From NCBI GenBank assembly GCA_029851415.1, contig CM056744.1, positions 101,899,338-101,963,337 of the forward strand: a stretch of 64,000 nt of DNA. The letters are read 5' to 3'. The translations under genes were made by a program, and so were the position numbers. This document shows positions 23,414 through 37,205 of the stretch, piece by piece. The notes beneath the pieces are model-generated. The model was not told where the DNA came from. It searched no databases and saw only the letters and a list, made by a program, of their open reading frames with translations. Positions within the stretch are counted from its first letter, which is position 1; every line of letters begins with the position of its first letter. Source of the stretch: Eretmocerus hayati. Lineage: Eukaryota > Arthropoda > Insecta > Hymenoptera > Aphelinidae.

Positions 23414-26302
23414 ACCAATACTCAATCATATACGTCGGATAACTATCCGTTCCTGACCTCAGAACAGAAGTAGTTCCTAATCAATAATGGTAGAATCGTA
23501 TCTCGCATCAGCTTTCTGCATCATACTTCCGACATCTGATCGGTGGATTCTTCTGAGTCAATCAAAACTTATTTAGTGATGTCTACGCGAAATGAGGATT
23601 CACATGGAAGCACACTGGTCACCAACCAGATCTCCTCAATTTTGATTGAAACAAAAGCGACTTCCCCATCTGATTTTACAGAAATATCTCCTCGAATATC
23701 TCGTTTGCGAAGAATTTTGGAGAGTGGAACGGTTGGTAGCGTGTGTGCTGCCACAAAAAATTGCACGTCTCACTGTACGACTTACTCTTTTTGTAACCTG
23801 AACACATTATATTCCGGCTTTAGCCTCACGTGAATCTCGACTTGTACCCAACATATCAACCGATAGAACCTACCTTTGGGATAAGCCCTGCTCTTCATTG
23901 TCAGGACAACTCCGAGATCATTTACTACTCCCCGGAGTTGGTTGAATCAAGTATTCATGCACATTAACCGGCTTATGACATCATACTAACATTGTCTGAA
24001 TAAACACGGCACGATCTACTTATGTTAACCGAGTGAGTTCGTTCCAGTGTTGACATTTGAGCTGTACCAAGTTTTCGATCCATGAAAACATGATCAAGTC
24101 AGAAACAGGAGAAACATTCAACACTGCAGTCAACAATGATGTGACTGTGATCGTACCTCGGTGAACGGACGTTTTTTATCCATTCTTTAATCGCAAATAA
24201 TACTTGTTGTCTGAACAAACACGACTTTACCTACTGATATTCTGAGATGAGACAGCTCAAAACTTCAGAAACGGATTGGTAATTCATGTACTCCAAACCG
24301 AAGACCCGGGACATCATGATTACATTGGACGCAGGGTATTATTATTCATTTGAAGTAACTTCCAAATGTCCAGTAGATAGAGGGTTGGCTATAGTCAGAC
24401 AATCGATTTTGACAATGTTTAAGAGTGACATACATTGTCTGACCAAACAAGGCATTATCTACTGATGTCCAGTAGATGAACAGACGCAGAAAAAAGATCG
24501 TATTGACCCCCAGCTTCCCATACAAAATCATCACGACAACGGGTATGGCTGGTGATATTTTGAAATTTTAAGGATGAAGGTATACGTGTGGTCAAACAAT
24601 AAAGCAAGTATGATTTATCTCCCCTCACTCGAAATCTTGGATAAATATCCCCGCAAAGTTTCCCACGCAGCTTTCCCAAAGTTGTTACGTTGAGTCCGTG
24701 AGTAAAGCTCCGAAATAAAGCGAGGAATGTCTCATTATGGCGTGAAGGCGCTGAGACACAAAACTGGATATCACAAAAAACTCGTATAATCTCATGGGAA
24801 TGGGCTTCACGAGGGAAAATTATGCGCGCCTTCCTGCATGGTAGCAGCAAGTTGCTTATTGAAAACACTGCAATAGCTCGGCTCCGATTGGCAAAATTAG
24901 ACGTACCATATATATAATCTCTTTAAACTAATTACCGAGTTTTTCAGGAAAATCGTGATTGGTGGTGGGAAATCGGATAATGTAGGGAACATTGTAACAA
25001 AGTACAACGACACCGATGCTGTCCTCAAACGCACTGTCAAGTCATGCCGATGTTTATTATAGCCAAACCACAGTTACGAGCAAGCTAAAACCAGTGAGGG
25101 CAAATTAGGGATAAAAACGTTAGATCTTAATATATTCCACCCTGACAATTACTGTCTCGACTAACAAGGTACTATTTTTTTATACCCGAAAATAATAATA
25201 ACGTGTTATTCAAGAGTTCGAGACGCGAACGAAGTCAGAAGATTGATTATGAGGATAGGAATTGTCAATCCTTTACATAAACCTGTATCGCGTAACTAAA
25301 TACGCTGATTGTTGTTACGCACTATACAGATAAGGGCTCTAGTGTATATTGACAATGAGCTTCATCTACTCTGAGATGAGGAGAATTCTCAGTCCAAATA
25401 ATATATTCCCAAGTGATTGATGTACAGTAGATGAAGACAAATTTGTATAAATAGTTTACGAAATCAATCTTGCTTTCAACGCGATTACACGAAAACATAT
25501 GGTACAGTAGAACCCCGTAAGTGAAACATCTCCACATGTGGAATGCCTCTCTGATAGGAACCAAAATTTATAAACGAATGCAACCTTATTGCGTGTTCTC
25601 TCACCCTCCGTGAGTAAAAAACCTACCAGAGAAGAACGTACGTTTTGGAACCGACATGACAGGTGCTTCACTTCGGAGGTTCTACTGTGATATTTATTTA
25701 GTAATGACAATCAAGCGGTCGCAAGAGTAATGTGCAATCGATTGATGATCTTCTATACACGCACCAATTTTATTCAACTGTAGTCAAAAGAAGCGTAGGA
25801 ATGATATTGGTAATCTCTTAGTATGTTGGACCACTGTTGGACAGATTTTTTTCAACTGTTTCACTAGTTCTTGAGCATATACACTGTAAATTTTATGTTT
25901 GTCCTCGCCGATTTTGTATGAGATTTTCAGGAGATCCTCATCAATACTGCACTTGTCCGACTACGAAGTTTTGCAAATCATTATGTCAATATTCGCATTT
26001 AGTGGTAGGGTATTTCTGTACAGGAAATATTGCCCCCTCTGGAACGTGAAGTATCTTGTCAAACAGAGCACTCTACATAACAATATTCGCAGAGTAATCC
26101 GTATGAAATATTGTATCATGATTCTCATCCGTGGTACCATGAAAGGCAGACATTGGGTAGCTCAAACACCGTCGGAAGATGAATGCATATTCAGAAAAAC
26201 CTTGAGACTGACTGATGAGTATCCGAGTGGATCGGCAGTAATTATCTTGATTGTGAAGTTGTTTCAAGAGTTGTAGTGGTTCAATCGTTAGGAATACGTG
26301 GT
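23414..26302. other. Intergenic spacer with TTGTCTGACC repeats
   Basis: About 2.9 kb between the convergent H4 copy 2 and H2A copy 2. It includes three units of the intergenic repeat at 23.99-24.5 kb. Other frames (e.g. 24455-24868, 25899-26276) have no recognisable domain. No RNA gene seen. Confidence 0.55.
23990..24490 (+). repeat. Tandem intergenic repeat, ~210-225 bp period
   Basis: ATTGTCTGAATAAACACGG at about 23996, TTGTCTGAACAAACACGAC at about 24210 and ATTGTCTGACCAAACAAGG at about 24436 are each followed by (T/A)NCTACTGAT-like sequence. Units are diverged but keep order and spacing. Related copies are at 4.15-4.4 kb (same strand) and 45.7-46.6 kb (opposite strand). Confidence 0.65.
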
Positions 26303-26318
26303 GGCCCTGAAAAGGGCC
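26303..26318 (-). terminator. Histone 3' stem-loop of H2A copy 2
   Basis: GGCCCT-TTTC-AGGGCC on the minus strand, 37 nt beyond the stop. Confidence 0.95.
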
Positions 26319-26355
26319 GATTGGTTTTTTTACTATGTACAGAATCGGATGGAAA

Positions 26356-27040
<685 letters not shown>

Positions 27041-27415
27041 ATGGCACCCAAAACCAGCGGCAAGGCAGTGAAGAAGGCCGGAAAGGCCGTCAAGAACATC
27101 GCCAAGGGCGACAAGAAGAAGAAGCACAAGAAGAGGCGCGAGTCGTACGCCATCTACATCTACAAGGTGTTGAAGCAGGTGCACCCCGACACCGGTGTCT
27201 CCAGCAAGGCCATGTCCATCATGAACAGCTTCGTCAACGACATCTTCGAGCGCATCGCCGCTGAGGCCTCCCGTCTGGCCCACTACAACAAGAGGTCGAC
27301 CATCACCTCCCGGGAAATCCAGACTGCCGTCCGTCTCCTTCTGCCCGGTGAACTGGCCAAACACGCCGTTTCCGAGGGAACCAAGGCCGTCACCAAGTAC
27401 ACCAGCTCGAAATAA
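27041..27415 (+). CDS. H2B: Histone H2B, copy 2
   Basis: 124 residues, the same protein as copy 1. It differs from copies 1 and 3 by a few synonymous codons (AGCTCGAAA at the end in place of AGCTCCAAG/AAA). ATG lies 60 bp downstream of the TATA box. Stem-loop present. Confidence 0.97.
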   Translation: MAPKTSGKAVKKAGKAVKNIAKGDKKKKHKKRRESYAIYIYKVLKQVHPDTGVSSKAMSIMNSFVNDIFERIAAEASRLAHYNKRSTITSREIQTAVRLLLPGELAKHAVSEGTKAVTKYTSSK

Positions 27416-27469
27416 ACAGGGTGTCCAGGACTTCAGTATGAAAAGAATCATCAAGGAAAAAAATCAATC

Positions 27470-27485
27470 GGCCCTTTTCAGGGCC
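27470..27485 (+). terminator. Histone 3' stem-loop of H2B copy 2
   Basis: GGCCCT-TTTC-AGGGCC, 54 nt beyond the stop, followed by ACCA. Confidence 0.95.
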
Positions 27486-28816
27486 ACCATATCTTTGAAA
27501 CGCAAGAACTGTCATTCTCCGTATGTTGATGATTGCAATCAAACCTGCGTCATACCCGATGTTAATTGTTCAAGAGTTCACACACGCATGGTTATAAAAT
27601 TATCCCGTGAATTAAATGTTGAGCGATTACATTTCTGACAATCGTGGAAAATCGTGGTTTAGTTTACAGAGCTATCTCTGAATTATTTGATATGGCGAGG
27701 TTCTCAGGTCCGCATATATTCGTCATCAATGACACACCAAAGAAGATATCTCAGTATTTTTTCCGTGTGCAGTTTCAGTAGGTAGGTTTTTCGTAGTTTT
27801 CTCAATGGTGAAGAACTTCACTCTCTTCTCATGGCCAGCACAGTGGTGTGAGCTTGAACTTTTATTGATGCCTCATTCATTGTCTTCGACAAACTAGATT
27901 GCTAGAATAGATTGCCATAGAAAATATCACCCAAGTCAATATATTTTGCTGAATAAAATAATGTTATACGACCCTTATCATTATCAATATGGCTACCCAT
28001 TCCGAAATAGCTGTAAATCTACAGTTTCGGAAGTTGCGTAAGTATCGACCGTTAACGATAACAATTCTTATACAACTTGCTTGGTCCGAGTGATACTATC
28101 AGAAATTCGGTCCATTATACTTGAGTTGAATATTCGTCAGGACATTTGGATAATATGAAGAGTAGTCCGATTGGTGCATCAAACAACACGTTTCAAATCC
28201 ATCATAGAAATTTAGTTCAGGTCACCTGGACCTATACGTAGTTTCTAATTATGGCATCAAAGCGTGTCTCAAAGTTTCATCCATCAAGATTTGAATGTCA
28301 TCTTCTTTTGTTCCTCAGGAGAGAAATCTTGAATATTTCCGAAGCGTAATAGATCTTCCTTCATACTATCTTCCTTCATTTGGAATCGACCACACTTGAC
28401 ATCCATCAAGAAATTAATATCTCAACCCTCGCCCTGATTGTTCAGACAACTCTTTCGATGAACAACGCAAAACTTCATATCCGTTCATTGCTATGAGCCC
28501 TAGCGGTGGGACTCAAAATATTTCATTTTTCAATCAGTGCCGATTCGTTTTGCTCGAAGAATATATCCGATAACAAATAATTATTTCCATTTAGTTTGTC
28601 GAGGATATACACAATGAGTGAAAAACGAGTTTGACCCATTGAAACATATTTACTGAAACACTAAAATGAAGTTCATGGCCATGATATTACGAAAAACTGC
28701 CCGGGCGGGGGACATGATAAGAATGAAAGAAGCCGTTGTTGTTCACATTCATATTAAAGTTGATGATGACAGAACAGAAGGATGGAATAGCTCAGCCAAC
28801 GTCAAAGATTTTTGGT
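27486..28816. other. Intergenic spacer, no gene recognised
   Basis: About 1.3 kb between the convergent H2B copy 2 and H4 copy 3. The last part (about 28490-28710) is a diverged repeat also found at 53.39-53.60 kb. No gene seen. Confidence 0.55.
28490..28710 (+). repeat. Dispersed repeat, copy 1 of 2
   Basis: The stretch AATGAGTGAAAAACGAGTTTGACCCA followed by TTTACTG and AGTTCATGGCCATGA matches 53505-53590 (AATGAGCCGAAAACGAGTTTAACCCA ... TTTACTG ... AGTTCATGGCTGAAA). Weaker similarity extends upstream through the TTTTCAATC...GATTC segment. Confidence 0.6.
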
Positions 28817-28832
28817 GGCCCTGAAAAGGGCC
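28817..28832 (-). terminator. Histone 3' stem-loop of H4 copy 3
   Basis: GGCCCT-TTTC-AGGGCC on the minus strand, 37 nt beyond the stop. Confidence 0.95.
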
Positions 28833-28869
28833 GATTGTTTTTAGTTGATCATGATGATGACTATGAGGC

Positions 28870-29901
<1,032 letters not shown>

Positions 29902-29942
29902 ATCATCACTTGGGAACCAAAAAAAAAGGAAAAAAAATAATT

Positions 29943-29958
29943 GGCCCTTCTCAGGGCC
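29943..29958 (+). terminator. Histone 3' stem-loop of H3 copy 3, variant loop
   Basis: GGCCCT-TCTC-AGGGCC: the second loop base is C in place of T. The stem is unchanged, and the loop still fits the general UHUH loop pattern of histone stem-loops, so it is probably functional. Confidence 0.9.
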
Positions 29959-32900
29959 ACCATAAAATTCTCAAAGGTAGTTAGATTCGTTCGTTCCTCG
30001 TGCATTATCCATGTCATACGCCTGGGTAGCAAAAAAAGGCAACCCACTATCCTACTTACGGAAAAACAACGAGGTCCCGCATAGAAAATCCTGTGTGTCA
30101 CATTTGGGGATCCATCGATTCTCCTGTAGGCTCGCCTTCTTGTGAATAATGGGATTCCCTGTGCTGGCTAGTTCGGGCTACTTCGTCTTACAATCGTGCA
30201 AGTTTTACCCGGGAGTTTCTTTTCAATGGATGACTTGAGCCACGGTGATTTAAACTGAACAGTGACCAAGATGACCGTTAGATTATATTAGATGATAGTT
30301 ATCCCTTCTCGAATCCAGCGCTGCCCAAAAGTGTTAAGATCAAAAGAGGGGGTCAAAATGTCAGGTCCGTGTGATGTAATTCTTCCTCTTTTTTGGCCTC
30401 TGTAAGTGTATAATAGCGCCGCCGCGATGGTCGCTCGGGATTCGGGCGGGCAAAATTAACAAAAGCGGCGTTGAGCTTCAAATACCACTGCTGAGAGAGC
30501 CAAAAGACCACTTTTCGGGTGCACGCGATGGAGACGTACATACATTTTGTGGCGCAAAATTTTGCTTGAAATTTTACACGCTCAGTGCTCCTTTGTATCA
30601 TCCCAGGCCTCTTCGCAAGAATTTTTTCTCGGAGTCAATCGTCAGGTGCAACAATAAATGAGAACAAAAAATCGATCCCCACACTTTAGGGAGGACTTTT
30701 TCGCAAATATCTAGTTTTGATCAATTTTCATGTCCGGTCTGTGTGGTACTAGAGTGACTCTTAAACCATGCTTACAGCGGTTTTAGTCGGTTTTTTCTAA
30801 GGTATCTGATGGTCAAATTAAATTCGCAAAATTACAAAATAGCTCGAACTGAGGCTCGAGCTATTTGGCCACGAGGCCAATTTTAGTGGCGAAATGTTAG
30901 GTCCGCGAGAAGCTACCGAGCTGTCCGTCTTATCCTTGTGGTATCGATATGTGAAATAATTGATATTCATGCGTGAGTTAATAAGTACTTTTATGTGTTC
31001 TCAAATATTAACATGGCAGTCCTACTACTCCATAAATATACAAAATACCTTGTTTCTGTCATTGAAAATTGATAGCTGCTCGCACAGTTTAAGATTTACC
31101 TGGTTAATCTATCCATGCTCCAACGCAGGAATGCATATATTATTAGTAATTCGCACTTGATCATCCAACGAATAAGATTCGAGGCCGTGGTTAATTTACT
31201 CTTTATGAAGTATGAGACCTCACCGAACAAAAATTTCCGAGTTTCGCAGTTCTACCGTGGTTCGGAAGAACCTACACGCAACTCCATTTCGGTCTATTTG
31301 AGTAAATTAAGTTTGAATACTTTTTATTATAAGTCTACCAATTTTGAATATCACGATAGGGTAAAAACGCAATTCCCACTACATATTCCCATTCTCTAAA
31401 TCTGTTTTTCAAATAAAATATTGAGTTAATGAGAAAATTTCTCACGAAAATGGAGATATGATGTTTGAGGCGCCGATAGTGACAGGAAAGAACCTATCCA
31501 ACCTGTATCTCCCGCGCCACACTGTCTGGGCCTTTCGCTGAGCAAAAATGGCGCAAGACCCACGTATCTCCCGAGTCCCGACACGTACCTAGTCGATTTC
31601 TACCAAATGTGTTGTTCTTGAATATCTCACATACATAAACATTCAATTTTGGTCAGTCATCACTGTAACAGTGAATAGAATACATGCGGAATACAGGTGT
31701 ATGACGGATTCTTTGATAAAATGACATCAATCAAGTATACATATGGGCGTTTCTCTGGAACTTTTACACCTGCTGGAATATAGCTATGGTCAATAAGGGA
31801 ACAATCAAATCTATCAGTCCCGATCGAAGTGAAAATATCATTATCCGAGTCTCAAAATGAGATATCTTCGGCCTCTGTATGATCAGAAGAAGTTGATTCA
31901 TTCTAGCTCATTCAAAGAGAGAAAACGTGGGGAAGATCCTGTGGAAATACTTGGTACTCTCGGGCAGTCTTACGGATATTGTGGTGATGCCGCGCAACTT
32001 TCCGGGTTGATTCAAGCTGCATTTGGTGAGTAATATATTGAAGAAAAATGGCCCAAAAGCGCGATGGTGTGCTACCAATTCGGTCAAAATTGTATGACTT
32101 TGAAAATTGGGAATAAAAAATCAATCATGTCTCGTTCAACTCAAAGATGATTACGTCGAGCTCCTGCCGTGTCTCTGAACGCAATTTTTGGAATGCATAT
32201 CCAAAGTAGATGCAATTGCGAAGACTTTGCGACAAGTCTCGTGTTGGTGCGATATTTCTGTCTAGAATACGGCCATTCTGAAGTGAAATAGAAAAAACGT
32301 GACTCATGAAAAAAATTCAGTTTTTCTCATCCCACATTGACGGATCGAGCTCTATGTTGATAAAACCAATTGTGACCGGATACCCTGACCTTACGAAGCT
32401 GCAAAAAGCCCAAGGCGTTCGTTGAAATTGTCAATCTTGCCAAATAATTGCTTAGGAAATTCTGGAAAATTGGCGAAAAACAACTTTGAGTTCGACTTAT
32501 TAACGTGATTTTGGCGATGCCACTTACTCTATATGAGTTCCAATAGTGAATTTGTAACTCTCAATACTACACAAATATGTGAGCAAAAGGTCCCAGGTGT
32601 GCGTTGAGCGGTTTTCATTTTTCATTTTTCATCGATTTTCAGCAAAGTGCAAAAGTTCCAGAGAAACGCTCATGTATGACTCTGAATAGAAACCTCGGAA
32701 ACGCGGGTAATATTTAGGGTTCGACGTCGCGAAATTGGCTATTTCCATTAATCAAAAACGATCGAACGTATTGGGAAAAATTATTAAGAGAACTTTTCTG
32801 TTCAAAATTGACTCAATTATCTTGAGAAATTGCTTGAACTCATTATAAACGACTTTAGCAAATTCATTCAAACAATTTCTACTATAACTTTGATCAAGGA

Positions 32901-33325
32901 TAACTCCGGAGGGATGTAATTTCGAAGTCTATGAATCAATTTTGTAAATTTTCGTAAGATCTACAAAAATTACTTCGTCTCTCACGTTCAGATTCTTCCT
33001 GAATACGTAACCATCATTATTAAAAAAATTTTGATGATTTTTAAATTTGGTTTCAATAATAAAATGCAGTTTCTTTGCTCGTCGAATAATAACAATAACT
33101 CATTTTCGAAAAAAATGGAGTTACGTAGATTCTTCCGCACCACGGCAGAGTTGAAAAGACTCTTTCTCTCATGAAATTCTCTTTTGCGAAATAAGAGATA
33201 GAGATTTCGAGAGTTGGGAAAGCAGGCCATAGATAAGATCACAGCAACTGTTGTTTCAACAACTATAAAATCGATGGCGTCGACCTTCAAGAATTATTTC
33301 CATATCTTCATGGCTGCCTCAATAA
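29959..33325. other. Intergenic spacer, no gene recognised
   Basis: 3.4 kb of mostly AT-rich DNA. Notable pieces: a short self-complementary stretch around 30840-30885 (GCTCGAGC; GGCCACGAGGCC), and an inverted pair (GCGTTTCTCTGGAACTTTT at 31747-31765 and its complement at 32651-32669). No protein-coding gene recognised. Confidence 0.55.
31735..32680. repeat. Possible inverted-repeat element, ~0.9 kb
   Basis: A 19-bp exact inverted match (31747-31765 versus 32651-32669) sits inside about 40 bp of weaker similarity on each side (ATACATATGGGCG... / ...CGCTCATGTATG). The interior is AT-rich without a recognised gene. Could be a decayed non-autonomous element. Confidence 0.4.
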
Positions 33326-34342
33326 CCCTTAAATGGCACTGTGGGTCCAGTGGACCCCAGAGAAAGTTTCATACCGTATCCAAGTGAGACACGAGTCCAA
33401 ATCGAATATCTCGCACCATCTACCGTAAGTTTAGGGCAACTACTATCCATAGGCGCACGTACGCAGCTCCGAGCGCGAGTAGTCGGCTGGCAGCTGGCGC
33501 TAGAAGTGGGGGAGTTTGAAGAGTTTCCGTCGTGGGGTCCAGCGGAACCCCAGTGTGCCATTAGTGTAACTTTTCTAGTGTAACTTGCTATTACCACACT
33601 TCATACAGATATCCGTATTGGTATCAAATTAATGCTCGAACTTGATACACCGATCGATGACATTCCTCTAGAAAGAGTTGAATCAGCAGAGAAGAAGAGA
33701 TGTCACATTTGCACTCGTAACGAAGACCGTAAGACACGAAAAAGATGTGGTGCTTGCGGGAAGCCCATGTGCGATGTTCACCGTATGCTCATTTGCAACG
33801 AATGTAGAGGGGAGGAATGAACAAATATAATTTCCTATGCTTTTTTGATATGTGTTTACCCTATTTGTATTCATGTATGATCAAAGTTATCAAAAATTTT
33901 CCAATGAAAATAATTTTGTAGCCCTCCGAAGATTTGCCAAAATATTAGTTTTTCAACTAAAGACTCATTTGGATATGCAGGATAAATACTTTTTTTTGGG
34001 AATTGACCTCCGGGGCTATGTGTATCTTATTCAGTACTATTTCAAGCATGGGTCCCCCAAATTTCACTTGGAAATATTGAAAATTGAGCGAGTCATGAGG
34101 AAAATCCCAATTTTACGTGATTTTAGGACTTTCTCCTTTGAAAAATTTACTCTCAGCGCCAATACGCATATTCCACCCTTTTGGCTATTCAATTCTATCA
34201 ATAAGGTGCCCAACTATCATGGAAAAATTTGACAAAGCTGGATATTCAAGTAGTCCAGAGACATTCATGCTTTTGTGACTGGGGTCCAATAAACCCCGTG
34301 TGTGCCATATACGTAACTTTTCCGAAGTGTGCCATTTAAGGG
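33326..34342 (+). mobile_element. piggyBac-like deletion derivative
   Basis: Perfect 14-bp terminal inverted repeats CCCTTAAATGGCAC / GTGCCATTTAAGGG enclose 1017 bp. Both ends are flanked by ATAA (33322-33325 and 34343-34346), a 4-bp duplication one base off the canonical TTAA target. Sub-terminal GGGTCCAGTGGACCCC-type palindromes occur at about 33344, 33535 and 34280; the middle one is followed by another GTGTGCCATTA end-like sequence. Only the C-terminal tail of the transposase remains. Confidence 0.88.
33632..33820 (+). pseudogene. piggyBac transposase fragment, C-terminal cysteine-rich domain
   Basis: 62 residues containing CHIC...RCGACGKPMCDVH...ICNEC, the Cys/His zinc-binding tail found at the C-terminus of many piggyBac transposases, where it binds the element ends. 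The catalytic DDD domain (normally several hundred residues upstream) is absent: DNA directly upstream is non-coding sub-terminal sequence. This is a remnant of an internal deletion and cannot transpose itself. An ATG opens the frame, but I regard it as incidental. Confidence 0.85.
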
Positions 34343-35449
34343 ATAAACTAATCTTGAAGCGATTCTACTGCAGCTGGTAAGTAATGCACCAAAGATTTCT
34401 TGTAGAAAACATTTACGGGCCATACGACTTTTGCAGTAAAATATTTCACCGTCAAATAATTTCGAACAGTGTAGGAATAGTTTTTCATGTCTGCAAATGC
34501 GACGATATGCATGGAGGAATTTGAAACTAAATGTTCTCATATCAATATCATTCTCCACCAATACGCTACAGCCTTTAATTACTGACACCTGTAGATTTCT
34601 CGTCAGAACTCTAATTATTTTGAATTTTCTCGTGTTCCATGACAATTCGGAAAATTCGGAAGAAGTATTACTTCGTCACCGTGCGGTTTCCTGAGCTCGT
34701 TCGCTTGCAGTTTAGGTATGCGGATGGAATGTATTGCCTCGCAGATAAATATCTACCGCTGATGGATATAATAATATAAACACCGAGAGGTAACTTTTCA
34801 TGAGATACGAAAATTGACCTCGACCATTCAAGACAGAGAATCTACATTGTAAGCGGAATAAGTTTATTAGAGGAGGGGTCTGGCTATGTAGTATTTCGAG
34901 GTGCATATAATTGACGATCGTTAAAATTGGCTAAGACAGACTATGAGGGTAGGAAATCCATTGGAGATGAATATACTGCGTCTCAATAACCGATAGTAAA
35001 TCTCATCCGCAAAGCCATCGATCCATTCACGCAAAATTGCTCGTCGCCACGCAGCGCGCACTCACTTCGATATCAAAACAACGATGACTTGGCAAATTTA
35101 GTGTTCTCGTCGACATAGGTACATTGACCGATGAGTCTGATCCGTCTGCCGAGTGAGCCACCAGAGGTGGATTATATGGATAAACTCATACAATGGCACG
35201 GTCCAAAATTGAATCTCGTCCCGGGTAGTCATAATAGGACGTGCTTGTCAGACACTATGGCAGACTAAAGATCAAGAGGCATGCCTCTTGCAAGAGTATT
35301 ACCGCAATCCCTTGCCGTCCATAAGCCCACACGAAAAGCGCGTGCCTGATGGCTGCATGCGCGTTTCCTAATTAGTTGTATATGGTTCAAGGAAGGTCGT
35401 GGTCAATTGTCGACCGCGGCACGTCCTGATGATGGACACCCTTTGTAAA
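34343..35449. other. Intergenic spacer, no gene recognised
   Basis: About 1.1 kb of unremarkable DNA. Short frames only. Confidence 0.5.
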
Positions 35450-35599
35450 TTTTGTAGATGAAAGAATATGAGTTTGTCGTTTACGATCTCCTCGAGTTTA
35501 GGATGTCTGCACATCTCAATGGTTCAGCTCTGCTGATGTTGAGGTGGAGACGAGGACAAGTATCCTCTTACAAATTTGCTCCGATGATTCCACAATTAT

Positions 35600-37200
35600 T
35601 TGCTCTCGGATGCTCTGGCTCATGTCATCTGTTTTATTATTACCCAGATGATTGGTGAAAAATCATGAAAAATAACGGAATAATTACACGCACATCAGAG
35701 CAGATAAAACAGCACATGCGTGACATTATTGGGCCATCATGTAATATTATCGGGTAATATAGGCGGACCGTGCGGACATATATATATATTGCGATGGTGC
35801 ATGATGTTGTGTGCAGCGAGGTGTGCAGTCCTCGCGAGTCGAGCGCGGAGTAGGAGGCGGGGCCACATAATCTGGGCGCCTACCGATGCTCCCGTGGCCA
35901 CTTCATTTCCCCCGGGAAATCTTTTTCCTACGTATTTTGGTGTGCTGAGTCGATTTTTCGAGGTCGCTTTTCCGAATTTTAATTACTTTTTTAATTATTA
36001 ACAATTTTGTGTGCGAAATTGAGGTTTTTGGCAAATATCTCGAGTTACATGCATTTACCTACTACCTCTATGGGTACGACCGACTGCTCTTGGCCGCTCT
36101 GGCTCATATCATCTGCTTCATTATTACCCTAACCAGAGCCCAGAGTGGTAAAAGATCATGAAAAATGGTGGAATAATTTCCCGCGTGCATCAGAGCAGAT
36201 GAAACAGCACATTGTTATCATGGAAAGTATGAGTTTCAGCGCCTAATCCGAGCGGCGGGAAGCGGCATGCCACGGGAAGGAGCAGTCGAACGTATTTAGT
36301 GCGGGGTTCGGTCTTCTTATGCATTTAGCTCAGAAACCATAGCTCGGATGTTGCAACAGTATGCAAGGCGATTGTAGGGTTTTCAAAAACGAAAAATTTG
36401 AGTGCTTGTGAGTCTGAATCCAAGCTAAATTGAGTAAATTGGAGCAAGTTGAAATTTTTGCCTATGCATTTTGCATGGGCGTTGCGGACACCGATGAAGC
36501 CACCGTTTCTGCCTTTTTCTGCCAAATTTTCGTAATTAAATGTCTAACAACTTTCTCGCTCATTTTGACGAGGTTTGGCCAACGGTTTACTCAGAGATTA
36601 AAGGAAAGCCCTGCTAGGCGCCTATTTTGCACATTCTATTTCTAACCTTGATTTTTGGGAAAACCGTTGCTCGAACCTCGTAACAGTGAGCGAGAAAGTT
36701 GTTTGAATTTCAATTGCGAAAATTTTGAACCATCATACATGTCGATCAGACCATTATTGAAGGATTCACAGAGCCCGAAGCGAGAAAAATATTGGAGCGA
36801 GTCGATGCAGAAACGGTAGCTTCAGCGGTGGCCGCAACGCCCATGCAAAAGCATAGGCAAAAATTTCAACTCGCTCTGATTTACTCGATTTTGCTCGGAT
36901 TCAGACTCACAAGCGCTCAAATTTTTCGTTTTTGAAAGCCCTACAATCGCCTCGCCTACTGTTGCCACATCCGAGCTATGGTTTTTGAGCTAAATGCACA
37001 AGAAGACCGAAGCCCGCACTAAACACGTTCGACTGCTCCCTCCCATGGCATGCCACTTTCCGCCGCTCGGATTAGGCGCTGAAACTCATACTTCGCTGGC
37101 GATGTTGCAATGGTGCATGATGTTTGTAACACAGAACCGAAAATAGGTTTGCAGTCCCCGCGACTCGAGCGCGGAGTAGAAGGCGGGGCCACAAATAGGT
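35600..37200. repeat. Composite repeat region: direct repeats around a foldback
   Basis: Two direct copies of a ~115-bp segment (about 35605-35717 and 36095-36211: GCTCTGGCTCAT(G/A)TCATCTG ... CATCAGAGCAGAT(A/G)AAACAGCAC) and two of a ~80-bp segment (about 35792-35870 and 37108-37192: ATGGTGCATGATGTT... GACTCGAGCGCGGAGTAG-type ...AGGCGGGGCCACA) surround the foldback at 36226-37092. The arrangement suggests nested insertions or an element with both terminal direct and inverted repeats. Confidence 0.7.
36226..37092. mobile_element. Foldback element, ~0.87 kb
   Basis: Nearly the entire length is self-complementary around ~36650. Outer arms: AGTATGAGTTTCAGCGCCTA against TAGGCGCTGAAACTCATACT. Inner arms: AACAACTTTCTCGCTCA against TGAGCGAGAAAGTTGTT. 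Arms are about 420 bp with perhaps 85-90% identity by eye. Antisense frames 36325-36525 and 36430-36645 are symmetric shadows, not genes. Confidence 0.85.
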
Positions 37201-37205
37201 CCAAA

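Noticed and set aside
36325..36645. Overlapping frames on both strands in the foldback
   Set aside because: Symmetric artefacts of the palindrome with no recognised domain.
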